In this document: positions 36,415 to 45,221 of the stretch, in pieces
Layout: the number at the start of each line of letters is the position of its first letter
How positions within the stretch are numbered: the stretch's first letter is position 1
The notes under the pieces: generated by a model
What the model was told of the DNA's origin: nothing
The model's input: only the letters and a program-made list of their open reading frames with translations
The model's database searches: none
Source: Bacteroides xylanisolvens XB1A
GTDB taxonomy: Bacteria > Bacteroidota > Bacteroidia > Bacteroidales > Bacteroidaceae
Direction of reading: 5' to 3'
DNA length: 64,000 nucleotides
Assembly: GCF_000210075.1 (NCBI RefSeq)
Contig: NC_021017.1
Span: 1,132,178 to 1,196,177, forward strand
Position numbers and translations under genes: made by a program

Positions 36415-36451
36415 AATTTGACGAGTTCGTGATATTTGTTCCGCAAAATAA

Positions 36452-36479
36452 CCTAAAAAAATGCTTCTAAAAAAGCATT
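36452..36479 (-). terminator. Hairpin with T run upstream of the antiporter gene
   Basis: AATGCTT (36460-36466) pairs with AAGCATT (36473-36479). On the minus strand the stem is followed by a run of seven T, so it can end transcripts arriving from the MmcQ-like gene. Confidence 0.55.
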
Positions 36480-36616
36480 AGTTAATAAAATTAGTCATTT
36501 ATTTTTTCTCCAGATTCATGATTGCCGGAATGAAGAATGCAAGTGTTCCTGGGACATACGTTTTTAAATATACGATGATTTTATCCGTGTGTGCGTTTTG
36601 GGGTGTATAGTGATTT

Positions 36617-36656
36617 TATCCGGCTCTACTTTTAGCAATAATAGTAGTGCCGGATA
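36617..36656 (-). terminator. Hairpin after the MmcQ-like gene
   Basis: TATCCGGC (36617-36624) pairs with GCCGGATA (36649-36656), with extra ACT/AGT pairing inside. It stands 17 bp after the stop codon of the MmcQ-like gene, on the minus strand. No strong T run follows. The motif GATTTTATCCG occurs again 35 bp to the left. Confidence 0.55.
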
Positions 36657-36673
36657 TGTCTATTTTTCGAATC

Positions 36674-37039
36674 CTAAATCATGTTCTTGTATTCCTCTTG
36701 TTTTTTCTTGGGTAACTTCTTTATAACTTCTTCTACCGAGTGGCTAATCAACTCCTTTATGAGTTTATCGGGAACATCTCCTTCCAAGTAAACGGTTATC
36801 CAATGTTTCTTATCCGAAAAAGGTCCCCAAAAAATGTCTTCGTATTGTTCTATGAGCTCTTCTGATTTATCAGGATTACATTTCATATCCGCCCAGAATC
36901 TTCCGTTTTTAGGACGTAATGTAGCAAAAGTGAACATTTTATCCATAACCTTGAAAACCAAAGTATGTTCATCAAACGGCATACATTCTGTTGCTCCTTT
37001 GACTGACAGGCAATATTCTCTATAATCTTCGATATTCAT
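36674..37039 (-). CDS. MmcQ/YjbR family protein
   Basis: A 121-residue cytosolic protein of the MmcQ/YjbR (CyaY-like fold) family. The usual opening MNIEDYREYCLSVKGATECMP and the motifs FTFATLRP and HWITVYLEGDVPD are present. The family is widespread and of unknown function; DNA binding has been suggested from the fold. The ATG at 37039 gives the normal N terminus; one 21 bp upstream is also in frame. Confidence 0.88.
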   Translation of the reverse strand: MNIEDYREYCLSVKGATECMPFDEHTLVFKVMDKMFTFATLRPKNGRFWADMKCNPDKSEELIEQYEDIFWGPFSDKKHWITVYLEGDVPDKLIKELISHSVEEVIKKLPKKKQEEYKNMI

Positions 37040-37113
37040 GACTTCTCTTTTTTGATTCATTCGTTGTACAAATATATCACTTTCTGTTTGCTTTTGAAAA
37101 ACATGTTTCTATC

Positions 37114-37686
37114 TCAAAGTACCCGTTTCAATTTCGCCCTTATCCGGCTTAAACTTACCGGAGTTATTCCCAGATAAGAAGCAAGACACTCCAATGGTAT
37201 TCTCTGTAATAGCTCCGGATTATTTTGTATCAGTTTCATATACCGTTCGGACGCGGTGGTGAATAAGAGAGAAATAAGTCTTTCCTCTGTTTGCAGGAAC
37301 TCTGATTCGGCAAACTTGCGCCCCCAGTTGGCAATATGGATATCTTCCTTGAATAATTCGTGTAAGTCTTTGCGCTTTAATAGATACAACACCGAGTTTT
37401 CCATCAGTTCCATTGACTCATACCCCTGTTGATTATTTACATAGCTTTTCAATGAGACAATGGTTGACCCTTCTTTCCCAATCCAGAACGTTACCTCTTT
37501 TCCGTCTACGGGAATGTAAGCTCTAGCAATCCCTTTCTCGATGAAAAAGATATTCGTTTCAGTCTTGCCAGCCTCCAATATATGATAACCTTTGGGATAT
37601 GTGATTTTTGACAGATGTTTGACCACCTTATCCGCTGAAGCCTCCGGCATCCGATATATCCTGTTTATAATCTCGTGTATATCCAT
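37114..37686 (-). CDS. Crp/Fnr family transcriptional regulator
   Basis: A 190-residue regulator with an N-terminal cyclic-nucleotide-binding-like beta domain (about 15-110, LEAGKTETNIFFIEKGIAR) and a C-terminal winged helix (about 135-190, LECLASYLGITPVSLSRIRAKL). No Fe-S cysteine set is seen, so it is not an Fnr-type oxygen sensor. The start at 37686 is preferred, because a -7 box at 37709-37716 leaves no leader for the upstream ATGs. It is divergent from an SMR efflux gene, a common arrangement in Bacteroidetes. Confidence 0.88.
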   Translation of the reverse strand: MDIHEIINRIYRMPEASADKVVKHLSKITYPKGYHILEAGKTETNIFFIEKGIARAYIPVDGKEVTFWIGKEGSTIVSLKSYVNNQQGYESMELMENSVLYLLKRKDLHELFKEDIHIANWGRKFAESEFLQTEERLISLLFTTASERYMKLIQNNPELLQRIPLECLASYLGITPVSLSRIRAKLKRVL

Positions 37687-37708
37687 ATCGCATTGAATCA
37701 TTATTCTG

Positions 37709-37716
37709 CAAAAATA
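37709..37716 (-). promoter_or_regulatory. -7 box of the Crp-type regulator gene
   Basis: TATTTTTG on the minus strand matches the Bacteroidetes consensus; the -33 region is only partly conserved. Confidence 0.55.
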
Positions 37717-37838
37717 CAAAAAGTTATATTAGGAAAAGAGATTTGATGATACTCTTACACCGTCGTTTCTTATCAAATGTAAAGTGAAAGCTCCGGGCAT
37801 CTTGTTAATTTTGCAGTCTAATATTAAAATAGAATGAT

Positions 37839-38159
37839 ATGAATTGGATTATATTGATTATTGCCGGACTGTTTGAGGTTGGTTTTACCTTTTGTCTAGG
37901 CAAGATTAAAGGAGCGACAGGCACCGATTTTTATTTGTGGGGAGCGGGATTTGTAATCTCTGTAACCTTAAGCATGTTCCTACTGGCAAAGGCTGCGCAA
38001 ACATTGCCTATCGGCACTGCATATCCTGTTTGGACGGGGATAGGAGCGGTGGGGACTGTATTGATCGGTATCCTGTTCTTTCATGAACCGGCAACTTTGG
38101 GTCGTTTGTTTTTTATGACGACTCTGATTATTTCAATCGTAGGGTTGAAACTGATATAA
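37839..38159 (+). CDS. Small multidrug resistance (SMR) family transporter
   Basis: A 106-residue protein with four transmembrane helices. The conserved membrane Glu is in GLFEVGFTFCLG near residue 13, and GTAYPVWTGIGAVGTVLIG near 65-83 is the SMR signature. The closest group is SugE/Gdx-like, which exports guanidinium, but drug-type substrates cannot be excluded. A -7 box (TAATTTTG) is at 37806-37813. Divergent from the Crp-type gene. Confidence 0.92.
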   Translation: MNWIILIIAGLFEVGFTFCLGKIKGATGTDFYLWGAGFVISVTLSMFLLAKAAQTLPIGTAYPVWTGIGAVGTVLIGILFFHEPATLGRLFFMTTLIISIVGLKLI

Positions 38160-38458
38160 CCAGACGAATAGGATTTAGTTTTAATAGATAGAAAAGTGTG
38201 ATAAGGACTTTTTCAGTGTAAGTCATATATTGTTGAAAAGATTCCATCCGGTATAATATTGAGGAAGTTTGGAATTGACGAGGTCGATTATGTAATATAT
38301 GCTTTCGTAATTCTGCGATTATTAGGCATTTATAAGAAGTCGTTTTGATGGGAAAAAGTTTGGTTTCTAAAATAAATGTATATATTTGCAGAATGTGGGA
38401 CGCATCTCGTCCGGATTCGAAACTAAACTAAAATTCTATTTACTGTTATCTATTAAAC
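38160..38458 (+). promoter_or_regulatory. 299-bp upstream region of the split histidine kinase, with a promoter
   Basis: TTTG (38359-38362), an 18-bp spacer and TATATTTG (38381-38388) form a likely promoter about 70 nt before the ATG at 38459. Nothing else is recognised in the region. Confidence 0.5.
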
Positions 38459-40171
38459 ATGAAATCCACTGATTCTGAACCTCAAGGGGGCGGTATGGAA
38501 CTGGAACAGTACCGTACCAGCCTCGAACAGATGGTTGAAGAGAAATCTAAAGACTTGATCGCTATTCAGGAGAATCTCGAAGCAACCAACCGACGGCAGG
38601 CATTATTTATCAAGGTACTGCAAATTTTGTAATTGGAACCGGATATACCTACTGCTATGAATATGGCACTGGCCGAAATTGGCCGTTATACTGGTGTCGA
38701 CCGTTTGGCGACATGGGAAAACCACCTCGACGGAGTTACGTATGGCTGCACCAACGAATGGTGCAACGACGGTATAGAACCCGCTATCGATTACTTGCGG
38801 AGTATGACCATTGAAGCGGGAAAACCCTGGTTCGACATGCTGGAAGAAAACCATATCATTTGTACGTCCGATATTTATTCGCTTGATCCCTTTATTACTC
38901 AAATGCTCGAAGTGCAAGGCGTAAAAGCCATTGCTGTTTTTCCCCTGTCACAATTGGGAGTACATTTCGGCTTTCTTTCGTTCAACTTTTGCTGGAACAA
39001 ACAATGGGATGAAAAAGATGTGGAACTGATGAGCCAGATATCGCAAATTGTATCTACTGCTACTAAACGCTGGCAAGTTGAAACATCGCTGCAACAGTCG
39101 CAGCGAACCATGCAAAAGGTATTGGACAATATCAATGCCAATATTTTTGTGAGTGATTACGATACGTTGAAAGTGATTTTTGCCAATAAGCCTTTCAGGG
39201 AAGAAGCAGGAGAAGTTCCGGAAAATGCGGAATGTTGGAGAATGTTGAATGCAGGTCTGGAAAATGGGTGTAAACACTGCCCGAAGCCGAAGTTGCTCGA
39301 TGCCAACCGTAAGTTTACAGGCGTTCATTTTTGGGAAGACTACAATCCGGTCACCAAACGTTGGTATACCATCCAGAGCATGGCAATAAAATGGCTCGAC
39401 GGACGTTGGGCAATCATGGAACTGGCTACCGATATCACCACCCGCAAACAGGTGGAACTGGAGCTGATTCAAGCTAAAGAAAAAGCGGAAGAATCGGACA
39501 GGCTCAAATCAGCATTCCTTGCCAATATGAGCCATGAAATACGTACTCCTTTGAATGCCATCGTCGGTTTTTCCAGTCTGCTTGCCGAAACCGATGAGGC
39601 GGAGCTGCGTCATGTATATATGTCTTTAGTGCAGGAGAACAATGAGCTGTTGCTCAACCTTATTTCCGACATTCTGGACATCTCCAAAATCGAAGCCGGT
39701 ATGATAGATCTTGTTATGGGACGGGTGGATGTACCACAACTTTGCCGGGAAGTGATTGCTACCTTCTCACACAAAAAACGTGACACTGCGGTCGAACTGC
39801 GGTTTGATGAAAATTCACCGCAGATTGTGATTGATGCTGATAAAAACCGAATCATGCAAGTACTCTCTAATTTTCTGACTAATGCCTTGAAGTTTACGAC
39901 TAAAGGCTCAATCACACTTTCCTATTCATTGGAAGATGAGAGTCAGGTGCGTTTTTGTGTAACGGATACGGGCAAAGGGATTCCCGATGAACAAAAACAT
40001 GAAATATTTAATCGTTTTGTAAAATTAGACTCATTTGTATAAGGTGCCGGATTGGGATTATCCATCTGTCAAAGCCTGGTCAATAGGATGGGCGGAAAGA
40101 TTGGAGTCGAATCCCGTGAGGGGGAAGGGTCGTGCTTCTGGTTCACTCATCCGTATGTTCCCGGTGCTTAA
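38459..40171 (+). pseudogene. Hybrid-type GAF/PAS sensor histidine kinase split by two in-frame stop codons
   Basis: A single frame of 570 codons is interrupted by TAA at 38630-38632 and again at 40022 or so (after KLDSFV). Part 1 (57 residues, MKSTDSEPQGGGMELEQYR) is a coiled-coil start. Part 2 contains a GAF domain (about 65-200 of the full frame), a PAS-like region, the H box ([19 protein letters not shown]) and an N box ([10 protein letters not shown]). Part 3 carries the glycine-rich G2 box ([18 protein letters not shown]). Both stops stand where related kinases usually have Gln (LQIL-Q-LEP and FV-Q-GAGLGLS), which a single C-to-T change CAA to TAA would explain. Without the third part ATP binding is incomplete, so it is probably inactive. 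Confidence 0.8.
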
Positions 40172-40339
40172 CCAAAAAAAAGAGATTGCATATTGAAGCA
40201 AACTACGTATATTGTTCCGCAAAGTACGGGACGAACAAAAAACAATAGTTTTCTTGAGAGAGGTGTCTGCAAACTAAAATAACCCATATTTTGTTGTCTT
40301 TATACAGTATTGAGTTTTTAGCAAATAAATATATAAATA

Positions 40340-41419
40340 ATGATGAAGATGACAAAGAACTTATTGCTAGGGATTGCTGCCGTATGTGGCAGCACTTTTC
40401 AGGCTGTAGCTTGTACGGGAATCTCGCTGACATCCCGTGACGGCAGTTATGTGCAGGCCCGTACGATTGAATGGGCGCGCGGTGTGTTGCAAAGCGAGTA
40501 TGTGATTATTCCACGTGGCCAACAGCTCACGTCATTCACTCCTACAGGTGTCAATGGACTAACGTTTACGGCAAAATATGGAGTGGTTGGTCTGGCTGTT
40601 GTACAAAAAGAATTTATTGCCGAAGGAATCAATGAGGCCGGACTTTCGGCCGGACTATTTTTCTTTCCTCATTATGGGGGATATAAAACGTATGATGCTG
40701 CACAGAACCAGCGGACACTGGCAGACCTTCAAGTGACGGAGTGGCTGTTGTCGCAGTTTTCCACTATCGACGAGGTGAAGGCAGCCCTTTCTTCTGTACG
40801 TGTTGTAGGATTGGAAAAGACAGCGGTAGTACATTGGCGTATCGGTGAACCGTCGGGGCGTCAGGTTGTGTTGGAAATTGTAGGTGGTGTGCCGCATTTT
40901 TATGAGAATGAAGTAGGAGTATTGACGAATGCCCCCGGTTTTGAATGGCAACTTACAAATTTGAACAATTACGTCAATCTTCATCCGGGTGACGCTTCCG
41001 TGCAAAAATTGAGCGGTATTACGTTGCAACCTACTGGTGGCAACTCCGGTTTTCTCGGCATTCCGGGTGATGCCACGCCTCCTTCGCGGTTTGTGCGTGC
41101 GGCCTTTTACCGGGGGACAGCTCCGCAACGTGCCACAGGCTTTGATACCGTGCAGCAATGTTTCCACTTGCTTAATAATTTTGATATTCCTATTGGTATA
41201 GAACATTCACAGGGTGATATTCCGGATATTCCCAGTGCTACGCAATGGACCTCAGCTATCGACCTCACGAACCGGAAGGTTTATTATAAAACAGCTTATA
41301 ACAATTCGATACGTTGCATTGACTTAAAAGCTATTGATTTCTCAAAGGTAAAATATCAATCACAACCGTTGGATAAGATACAGGAGCAGCCGGTTGAAAT
41401 GGTTAAGATTCCCCGGTAA
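40340..41419 (+). CDS. Choloylglycine hydrolase family protein (bile salt hydrolase-like)
   Basis: A 359-residue exported Ntn-hydrolase. The signal peptide ends before Cys25 (VACTGISLTSRDG), which becomes the N-terminal nucleophile after cleavage. Other family features are QARTIEWA near 41, TAKYGVVGLAV near 79, INEAGLSAGLFFFPHYGGY near 97 and LTNAPGFEWQLTNLNNY near 196. The closest known group is the Bacteroides bile salt hydrolases, which cut the amide bond of conjugated bile acids in the periplasm; penicillin V acylases share the fold. Substrate choice is not certain. Confidence 0.88.
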   Translation: MMKMTKNLLLGIAAVCGSTFQAVACTGISLTSRDGSYVQARTIEWARGVLQSEYVIIPRGQQLTSFTPTGVNGLTFTAKYGVVGLAVVQKEFIAEGINEAGLSAGLFFFPHYGGYKTYDAAQNQRTLADLQVTEWLLSQFSTIDEVKAALSSVRVVGLEKTAVVHWRIGEPSGRQVVLEIVGGVPHFYENEVGVLTNAPGFEWQLTNLNNYVNLHPGDASVQKLSGITLQPTGGNSGFLGIPGDATPPSRFVRAAFYRGTAPQRATGFDTVQQCFHLLNNFDIPIGIEHSQGDIPDIPSATQWTSAIDLTNRKVYYKTAYNNSIRCIDLKAIDFSKVKYQSQPLDKIQEQPVEMVKIPR

Positions 41420-41496
41420 AATATGGAACGGTATGGAGGTGCTCTTGTATAATAGTTGCTCGCATTAAGAATGCTCTCAAATAAATGTTGGTGACG

Positions 41497-41628
41497 TTTT
41501 ACCCTCACACCCTCACCCTTTGTGCTCAATCCATTTATTCATCGGGGTTACAGGCGTGAGGGTAAAGGTGAGAGTAGGTGAGGGTAACTTTTTACTCTCA
41601 CTCTGTCTCGTCCTGATTTGAGTTGACC
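41497..41628. repeat. Left inverted end of the HU/VirE-type cassette
   Basis: 132 bp matching the reverse complement of 44753-44883. The inner 72 bp or so are nearly identical (TGAGGGTA, GGTGAGGGTAA, CTGTCTCGTCCTGATTT). The outer 25 bp (TTTTACCCTCACACCCTCAC) also match, and the middle is diverged. It also folds on itself through GTGAGGGTA and TACTCTCAC. It ends 4 bp from the stop codon of the HU-like gene. Confidence 0.85.
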
Positions 41629-41632
41629 AATC

Positions 41633-42283
41633 TTATTCCGTTTTTACACTAACTTCTTTATTATTACCATAATATCCACTTCCCGGCACATAAATCGGCT
41701 GCATGGCTCCACCCATATTTTTCAATTTACCCTCGTCGCGCAGACGTCGGATATGTCGCATGGCTGTACTTCTTGTCATTCCGCAAAGATATTGGAAGTC
41801 GTGTCTCCGCATAAATGGATGAGTACGGAAGTACTTAGTCAGTTGCAGGTCAATTTCCTCGTTCGTCAGTTGGGTGAAATCCAGTCCACCTTTGAGGTTT
41901 TTCACTTTAAGAACGCCGAATTCGTTTTTCAATGTCTGGTCGGCACGAAACTGAATGGCCTTTAGCTTCACTTTGGTCACTTTCCGTTTTGTGTCTACCG
42001 TTACAGGTTCCGTGGTCGTCAGGCAGGGATGGAAATAACCGATGCCGTCCAGATGAACTTGGCGTCCTTCCGCCAATTCCTGTCCCATGATGTGTGAAAG
42101 CGCATCAAGTACGGCTGTGACGTCTGTTTCTGTCAGTGAACAACGTTCTTGAATACGTCGGCGCAGTACGTCGGTCCCTGTGGAACCGTTGTATTTGATG
42201 CGCGGATGCAGGGTGTTTCCGTTTTCTCCCTGCTGTTTGTTTGAAGGCTTCGGGTCTTCATACCAATCGAATAATATTGCCAT
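41633..42283 (-). CDS. HU-like DNA-binding protein with a C-terminal winged helix
   Basis: A 216-residue protein. Residues about 1-125 form an HU/IHF-like domain of the Bacteroidetes HU-HIG type (TDVLRRRIQERCSLTETDV, LDALSHIMGQELAEGRQVHLDGIGYF). Residues about 150-205 look like a winged helix or helix-turn-helix (YFRTHPFMRRHDFQYLCG, RSTAMRHIRRLRDEGKL). It is divergent from the VirE/BT4734-type gene, a pairing seen often in Bacteroides. It probably binds the inverted repeats or the central palindrome of the cassette; that is inference. Confidence 0.85.
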   Translation of the reverse strand: MAILFDWYEDPKPSNKQQGENGNTLHPRIKYNGSTGTDVLRRRIQERCSLTETDVTAVLDALSHIMGQELAEGRQVHLDGIGYFHPCLTTTEPVTVDTKRKVTKVKLKAIQFRADQTLKNEFGVLKVKNLKGGLDFTQLTNEEIDLQLTKYFRTHPFMRRHDFQYLCGMTRSTAMRHIRRLRDEGKLKNMGGAMQPIYVPGSGYYGNNKEVSVKTE

Positions 42284-42600
42284 AGCTCTATATTTGTTTT
42301 AAATGAACTCTTCTTGTTATGTATTCTCTTAGATAGTAATACATTAATGCTTAATGTTTCTTTTGTTAAACTCTAATGATTTGCAAGGGCTCACCCATGT
42401 GAACAAGGCTGTTTACGTCTGTAGACGTTTTTATTTACAATTGATAGCCTGTTTGTTCACACGGGTGAGCCCTTGACAACTACTAAGCAAAGATACATAA
42501 ATAATAAGGCAAATGCAAATAATATGCAGGTATTTATCGGATAAAATGCTTGTTTACCGGAGGATAAAAGCGTATCTTTACAGGAATTAAATATGTAGAT
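42284..42600. other. Divergent control region of the HU/VirE-type cassette
   Basis: A 317-bp A/T-rich region between the two divergent genes. It holds the 24-bp inverted repeat at 42384-42475 and, in its loop, a small ACGTC/GACGT stem followed by T residues. A TATCTTTA -7-like box stands at 42573-42580 for the rightward gene. No other gene is visible. Confidence 0.6.
42384..42475. repeat. 24-bp inverted repeat in the divergent region of the cassette
   Basis: 42384-42407 (CAAGGGCTCACCC, GTGAACA) pairs with 42452-42475 with two mismatches around a 44-nt loop. The loop contains ACGTC-TGTA-GACGT and a T run. It could be a replication or binding site, or a shared operator. Confidence 0.75.
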
Positions 42601-42630
42601 GTGATTGTAGAAAAAATAGACAAAAATAGG

Positions 42631-44724
42631 ATGAAAGTTACTTTAATCAGACAAGACAACGGGAGCGGAAAAGAAACTCTTAGCATTTGTGAGACAGGCA
42701 CACTATTCGACAAAATGAAGACGGAAACTAAAGCGGGACATATCACGGCTTTGCGGGAGATTATACCGTTGCTGGAAGGTACGTATGCCCGATACGAACA
42801 TATTGATAAATTGCCATACATTTATTCTGCTGTGGAATATACCCGTACCAAAGAGGGCGAACGGAAAATGAAGCAGTACAACGGTTTGGTACAGTTGGAA
42901 GTGAGCCGGTTGGCCGGTGGCTCGGAAGCGGAGTTTGTGAAACGGCAAGCGGCACTTCTGCCACAGACTTTTGCCGCTTTTTGTGGCTCCAGCGGGCGTA
43001 GCGTGAAAATATGGGTGCGTTTCGCTTTGCCGGATGACGGAGGGTTGCCGGTCAAGGAAGCGGAGGCGGAATTATTTCATGTTCATGCTTATTGGCTGGC
43101 TGTGAAATGTTATCAGCCGATGTTGCCTTTCGATATTGATTTGAAAGAACCTGTTTTGGCACAGAGATGCCGTATGACGCTGGACGAATCTCCTTATTAT
43201 AATCCGGATGCGGTGCCGTTCTGCCTGGAACAACCGCTTACGATGCTGGGAGAAGAGACTTTCCGCCAGCGGAAACAGGGAGAGAAAAATCCGTTATTAC
43301 GGTTGCAGCCGGGATATGAGTCGGCGCAAACATTCACGAAGATTTATGAAGCGGCCTTGAACAGGGCACTTCAGGAAATGGAGGATTGGAAACGTGGGGA
43401 CGACTTGCAGCCTTTATTGGTTCGCCTTGCCGAGCATTGTTTCAAAGCGGGGCTTCCCGAAGAGGAAGCGATACGACAGACGATGATTCATTATTATCGC
43501 GAGGAAGAAGAGCAGGTGATCCGTTCGATACTGCATAATCTTTATCAGGAGTGTAAGGGATTCGGCAAGAAAAGCAGTATCAATAAAGAGCAGGAGACGG
43601 CTTTTCTGTTGGAAGAGTTTATGAAACGTCGGTATGAATTCCGTTACAATACGGTGCAGGACGATTTGGAATATCGGCAGCGCGATTCTGTTCACTTTTG
43701 CTTTAAGCCGGTGGATAAACGGGTGCGCAACAGTATTGCGATCAATGCTTTGAAGGAAGGCATCAGTGCGTGGGACCGTGATGTGGATCGTTTTCTGAAT
43801 TCGGAATGTGTTCCTTTGTATAATCCTGTGGAGGAATATCTTTATGAGACAGGTCGCTGGGACGGGAAGGATCGTATCCGTGCATTGGCTGGTCTGGTGC
43901 CTTGTGATAATCCGCATTGGCAGGAATTATTTTACCGCTGGTTTCTTAGTATGGTGGCGCATTGGAGGGGAGTTGATCGGCAACATGGTAATAATACTTC
44001 GCCTTTATTGGTCGGTTCGCAGGGGTATCGCAAGTCAACATTCTGTCGTATTATTCTGCCGCCGGAGTTGCGTTTCGGCTATACGGACAGTATTGATTTT
44101 AAAAGTAAACAGGAGGCGGAACGCTATTTGGGACGTTTTTTTCTGATCAATATTGATGAGTTCGATCAGATTAATGTCAGTCAGCAGGGGTTCTTGAAGC
44201 ATTTGTTGCAGAAGCCTGTGGCGAATCTGCGCAAACCATACGGTAATACGATTCGGGAAATGAGGCGTTATGCTTCTTTTATCGGTACCAGCAATCAGAA
44301 AGATTTGCTTACCGATCCTAGCGGTAGCCGCCGTTTTATTTGCATCGAGGTGACGGCTCCTATTCAAACGAACGTTACCATCAATTACAAACAGCTGTAT
44401 GCTCAAGCAATGGAGGCGATTTATAAAGGGGAACGTTATTGGTTGAATGATGAGGATGAAAACATATTAAAACAGACTAACCGTGAGTTTGAACAGGTGA
44501 GTCCGCTGGAACAGCTGTTCCACTGCTATCTTAATCCCGTAGAAGAGGAAATGGAAGGCGAATGGCTGACTGCCATGCAGATTTTGAATTATTTACAGAC
44601 GAAAACACGGGATAAACTGGCTATTAATAAGGTAGGACAGTTTGGGCGTGCACTTCAAAAACTGAATATTCCTTGCCGTAAGTCTCGTAAAGGGACGCTT
44701 TATCATTTGATGAAAGTAGAGTAA
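42631..44724 (+). CDS. VirE/BT4734-type primase-helicase-like ATPase
   Basis: A 697-residue protein (707 if the GTG at 42601 is used). The N-terminal part (about 40-190) resembles the BT4734-like/VirE N-terminal domain, which is related to primases. The central part is a VapE/VirE-type P-loop ATPase with Walker A GSQGYRKST near 461-469 and Walker B FFLINIDEFDQ near 500-510. A C-terminal DUF3874-like segment follows (LSPLEQLFHCYLNPVEEE, around 620). Related proteins act in replication of phages and islands. With the divergent HU-like gene and flanking inverted repeats it looks like a mobile or formerly mobile unit. Confidence 0.85.
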   Translation: MKVTLIRQDNGSGKETLSICETGTLFDKMKTETKAGHITALREIIPLLEGTYARYEHIDKLPYIYSAVEYTRTKEGERKMKQYNGLVQLEVSRLAGGSEAEFVKRQAALLPQTFAAFCGSSGRSVKIWVRFALPDDGGLPVKEAEAELFHVHAYWLAVKCYQPMLPFDIDLKEPVLAQRCRMTLDESPYYNPDAVPFCLEQPLTMLGEETFRQRKQGEKNPLLRLQPGYESAQTFTKIYEAALNRALQEMEDWKRGDDLQPLLVRLAEHCFKAGLPEEEAIRQTMIHYYREEEEQVIRSILHNLYQECKGFGKKSSINKEQETAFLLEEFMKRRYEFRYNTVQDDLEYRQRDSVHFCFKPVDKRVRNSIAINALKEGISAWDRDVDRFLNSECVPLYNPVEEYLYETGRWDGKDRIRALAGLVPCDNPHWQELFYRWFLSMVAHWRGVDRQHGNNTSPLLVGSQGYRKSTFCRIILPPELRFGYTDSIDFKSKQEAERYLGRFFLINIDEFDQINVSQQGFLKHLLQKPVANLRKPYGNTIREMRRYASFIGTSNQKDLLTDPSGSRRFICIEVTAPIQTNVTINYKQLYAQAMEAIYKGERYWLNDEDENILKQTNREFEQVSPLEQLFHCYLNPVEEEMEGEWLTAMQILNYLQTKTRDKLAINKVGQFGRALQKLNIPCRKSRKGTLYHLMKVE

Positions 44725-44752
44725 TTGATAAAGGTGGTGTGAAAGGGGGCTT

Positions 44753-44883
44753 TGTCAACCAAAATCAGGACGAGACAGGGTGAGGGTAACTTTTTACCCT
44801 CACCTACCCTCACTCTTACCCTCATTACTGAAAGGACGATGAATAGGGGAATGCAGGGAAAGTGTGAGGGTGTGAGAGTAAAT
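44753..44883. repeat. Right inverted end of the HU/VirE-type cassette
   Basis: 131 bp, imperfect reverse complement of 41497-41628. It begins 28 bp after the stop codon of the VirE-type gene with TGTCAACC and ends with GAGAGTAAAT. Internal hairpins (GTGAGGGTAACTTTTTACCC type) may also end transcription. Confidence 0.85.
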
Positions 44884-44960
44884 CATGTATAAAAAATAAT
44901 TGGAGATTGAATTGAGGGATAGGTTTTCCCACTTTCTGCTTTATATCACTTTGTACGAGT

Positions 44961-45041
44961 ATGAAGGCCAATGCTGTTCCTAAGAATTGTGTGGCGATCG
45001 GCAGTCCTTGCCGGGTAATAAAGTATATTGAGAACGATTGA
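44961..45041 (+). pseudogene. Remnant of a hexapeptide acetyltransferase (C-terminal 26 residues)
   Basis: The short frame starting MKANAVPKNCVAIGSPCRVI ends with KYIEND and a TGA. This is the usual C terminus of maltose/galactoside-type hexapeptide O-acetyltransferases (VPxNCVAxGxPxRVIK). The rest of the gene is missing upstream, where the cassette's right end lies 77 bp away. Confidence 0.65.
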
Positions 45042-45221
45042 TTGTATGGAGGAGTGGGAGGGGAGATTGTCTTTTCTATGTAAGAATAGCAAATTTCGGG
45101 TCGTTTATCAGTGATGCGTGTAGTAATTTTGCGGCATTGGAAATAAGAGTGCGAGTATAAAAACGAAAATATTATTAGCTGTTATTTCAACTGTAAATAT
45201 AATAAACGTATCTTTGGAAGT

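Noticed and set aside
37741..37778. ATTTGAT/ATCAAAT pair between the Crp-type and SMR genes as a Crp site
   Set aside because: The half sites are 24 bp apart, far more than in known Crp/Fnr sites; too weak to report as an operator.
38633..40042. Histidine kinase as a complete gene starting at TTG 38633
   Set aside because: The same frame is open upstream to an ATG at 38459 with a promoter before it, and the glycine box follows downstream after another stop. A split gene explains this better.
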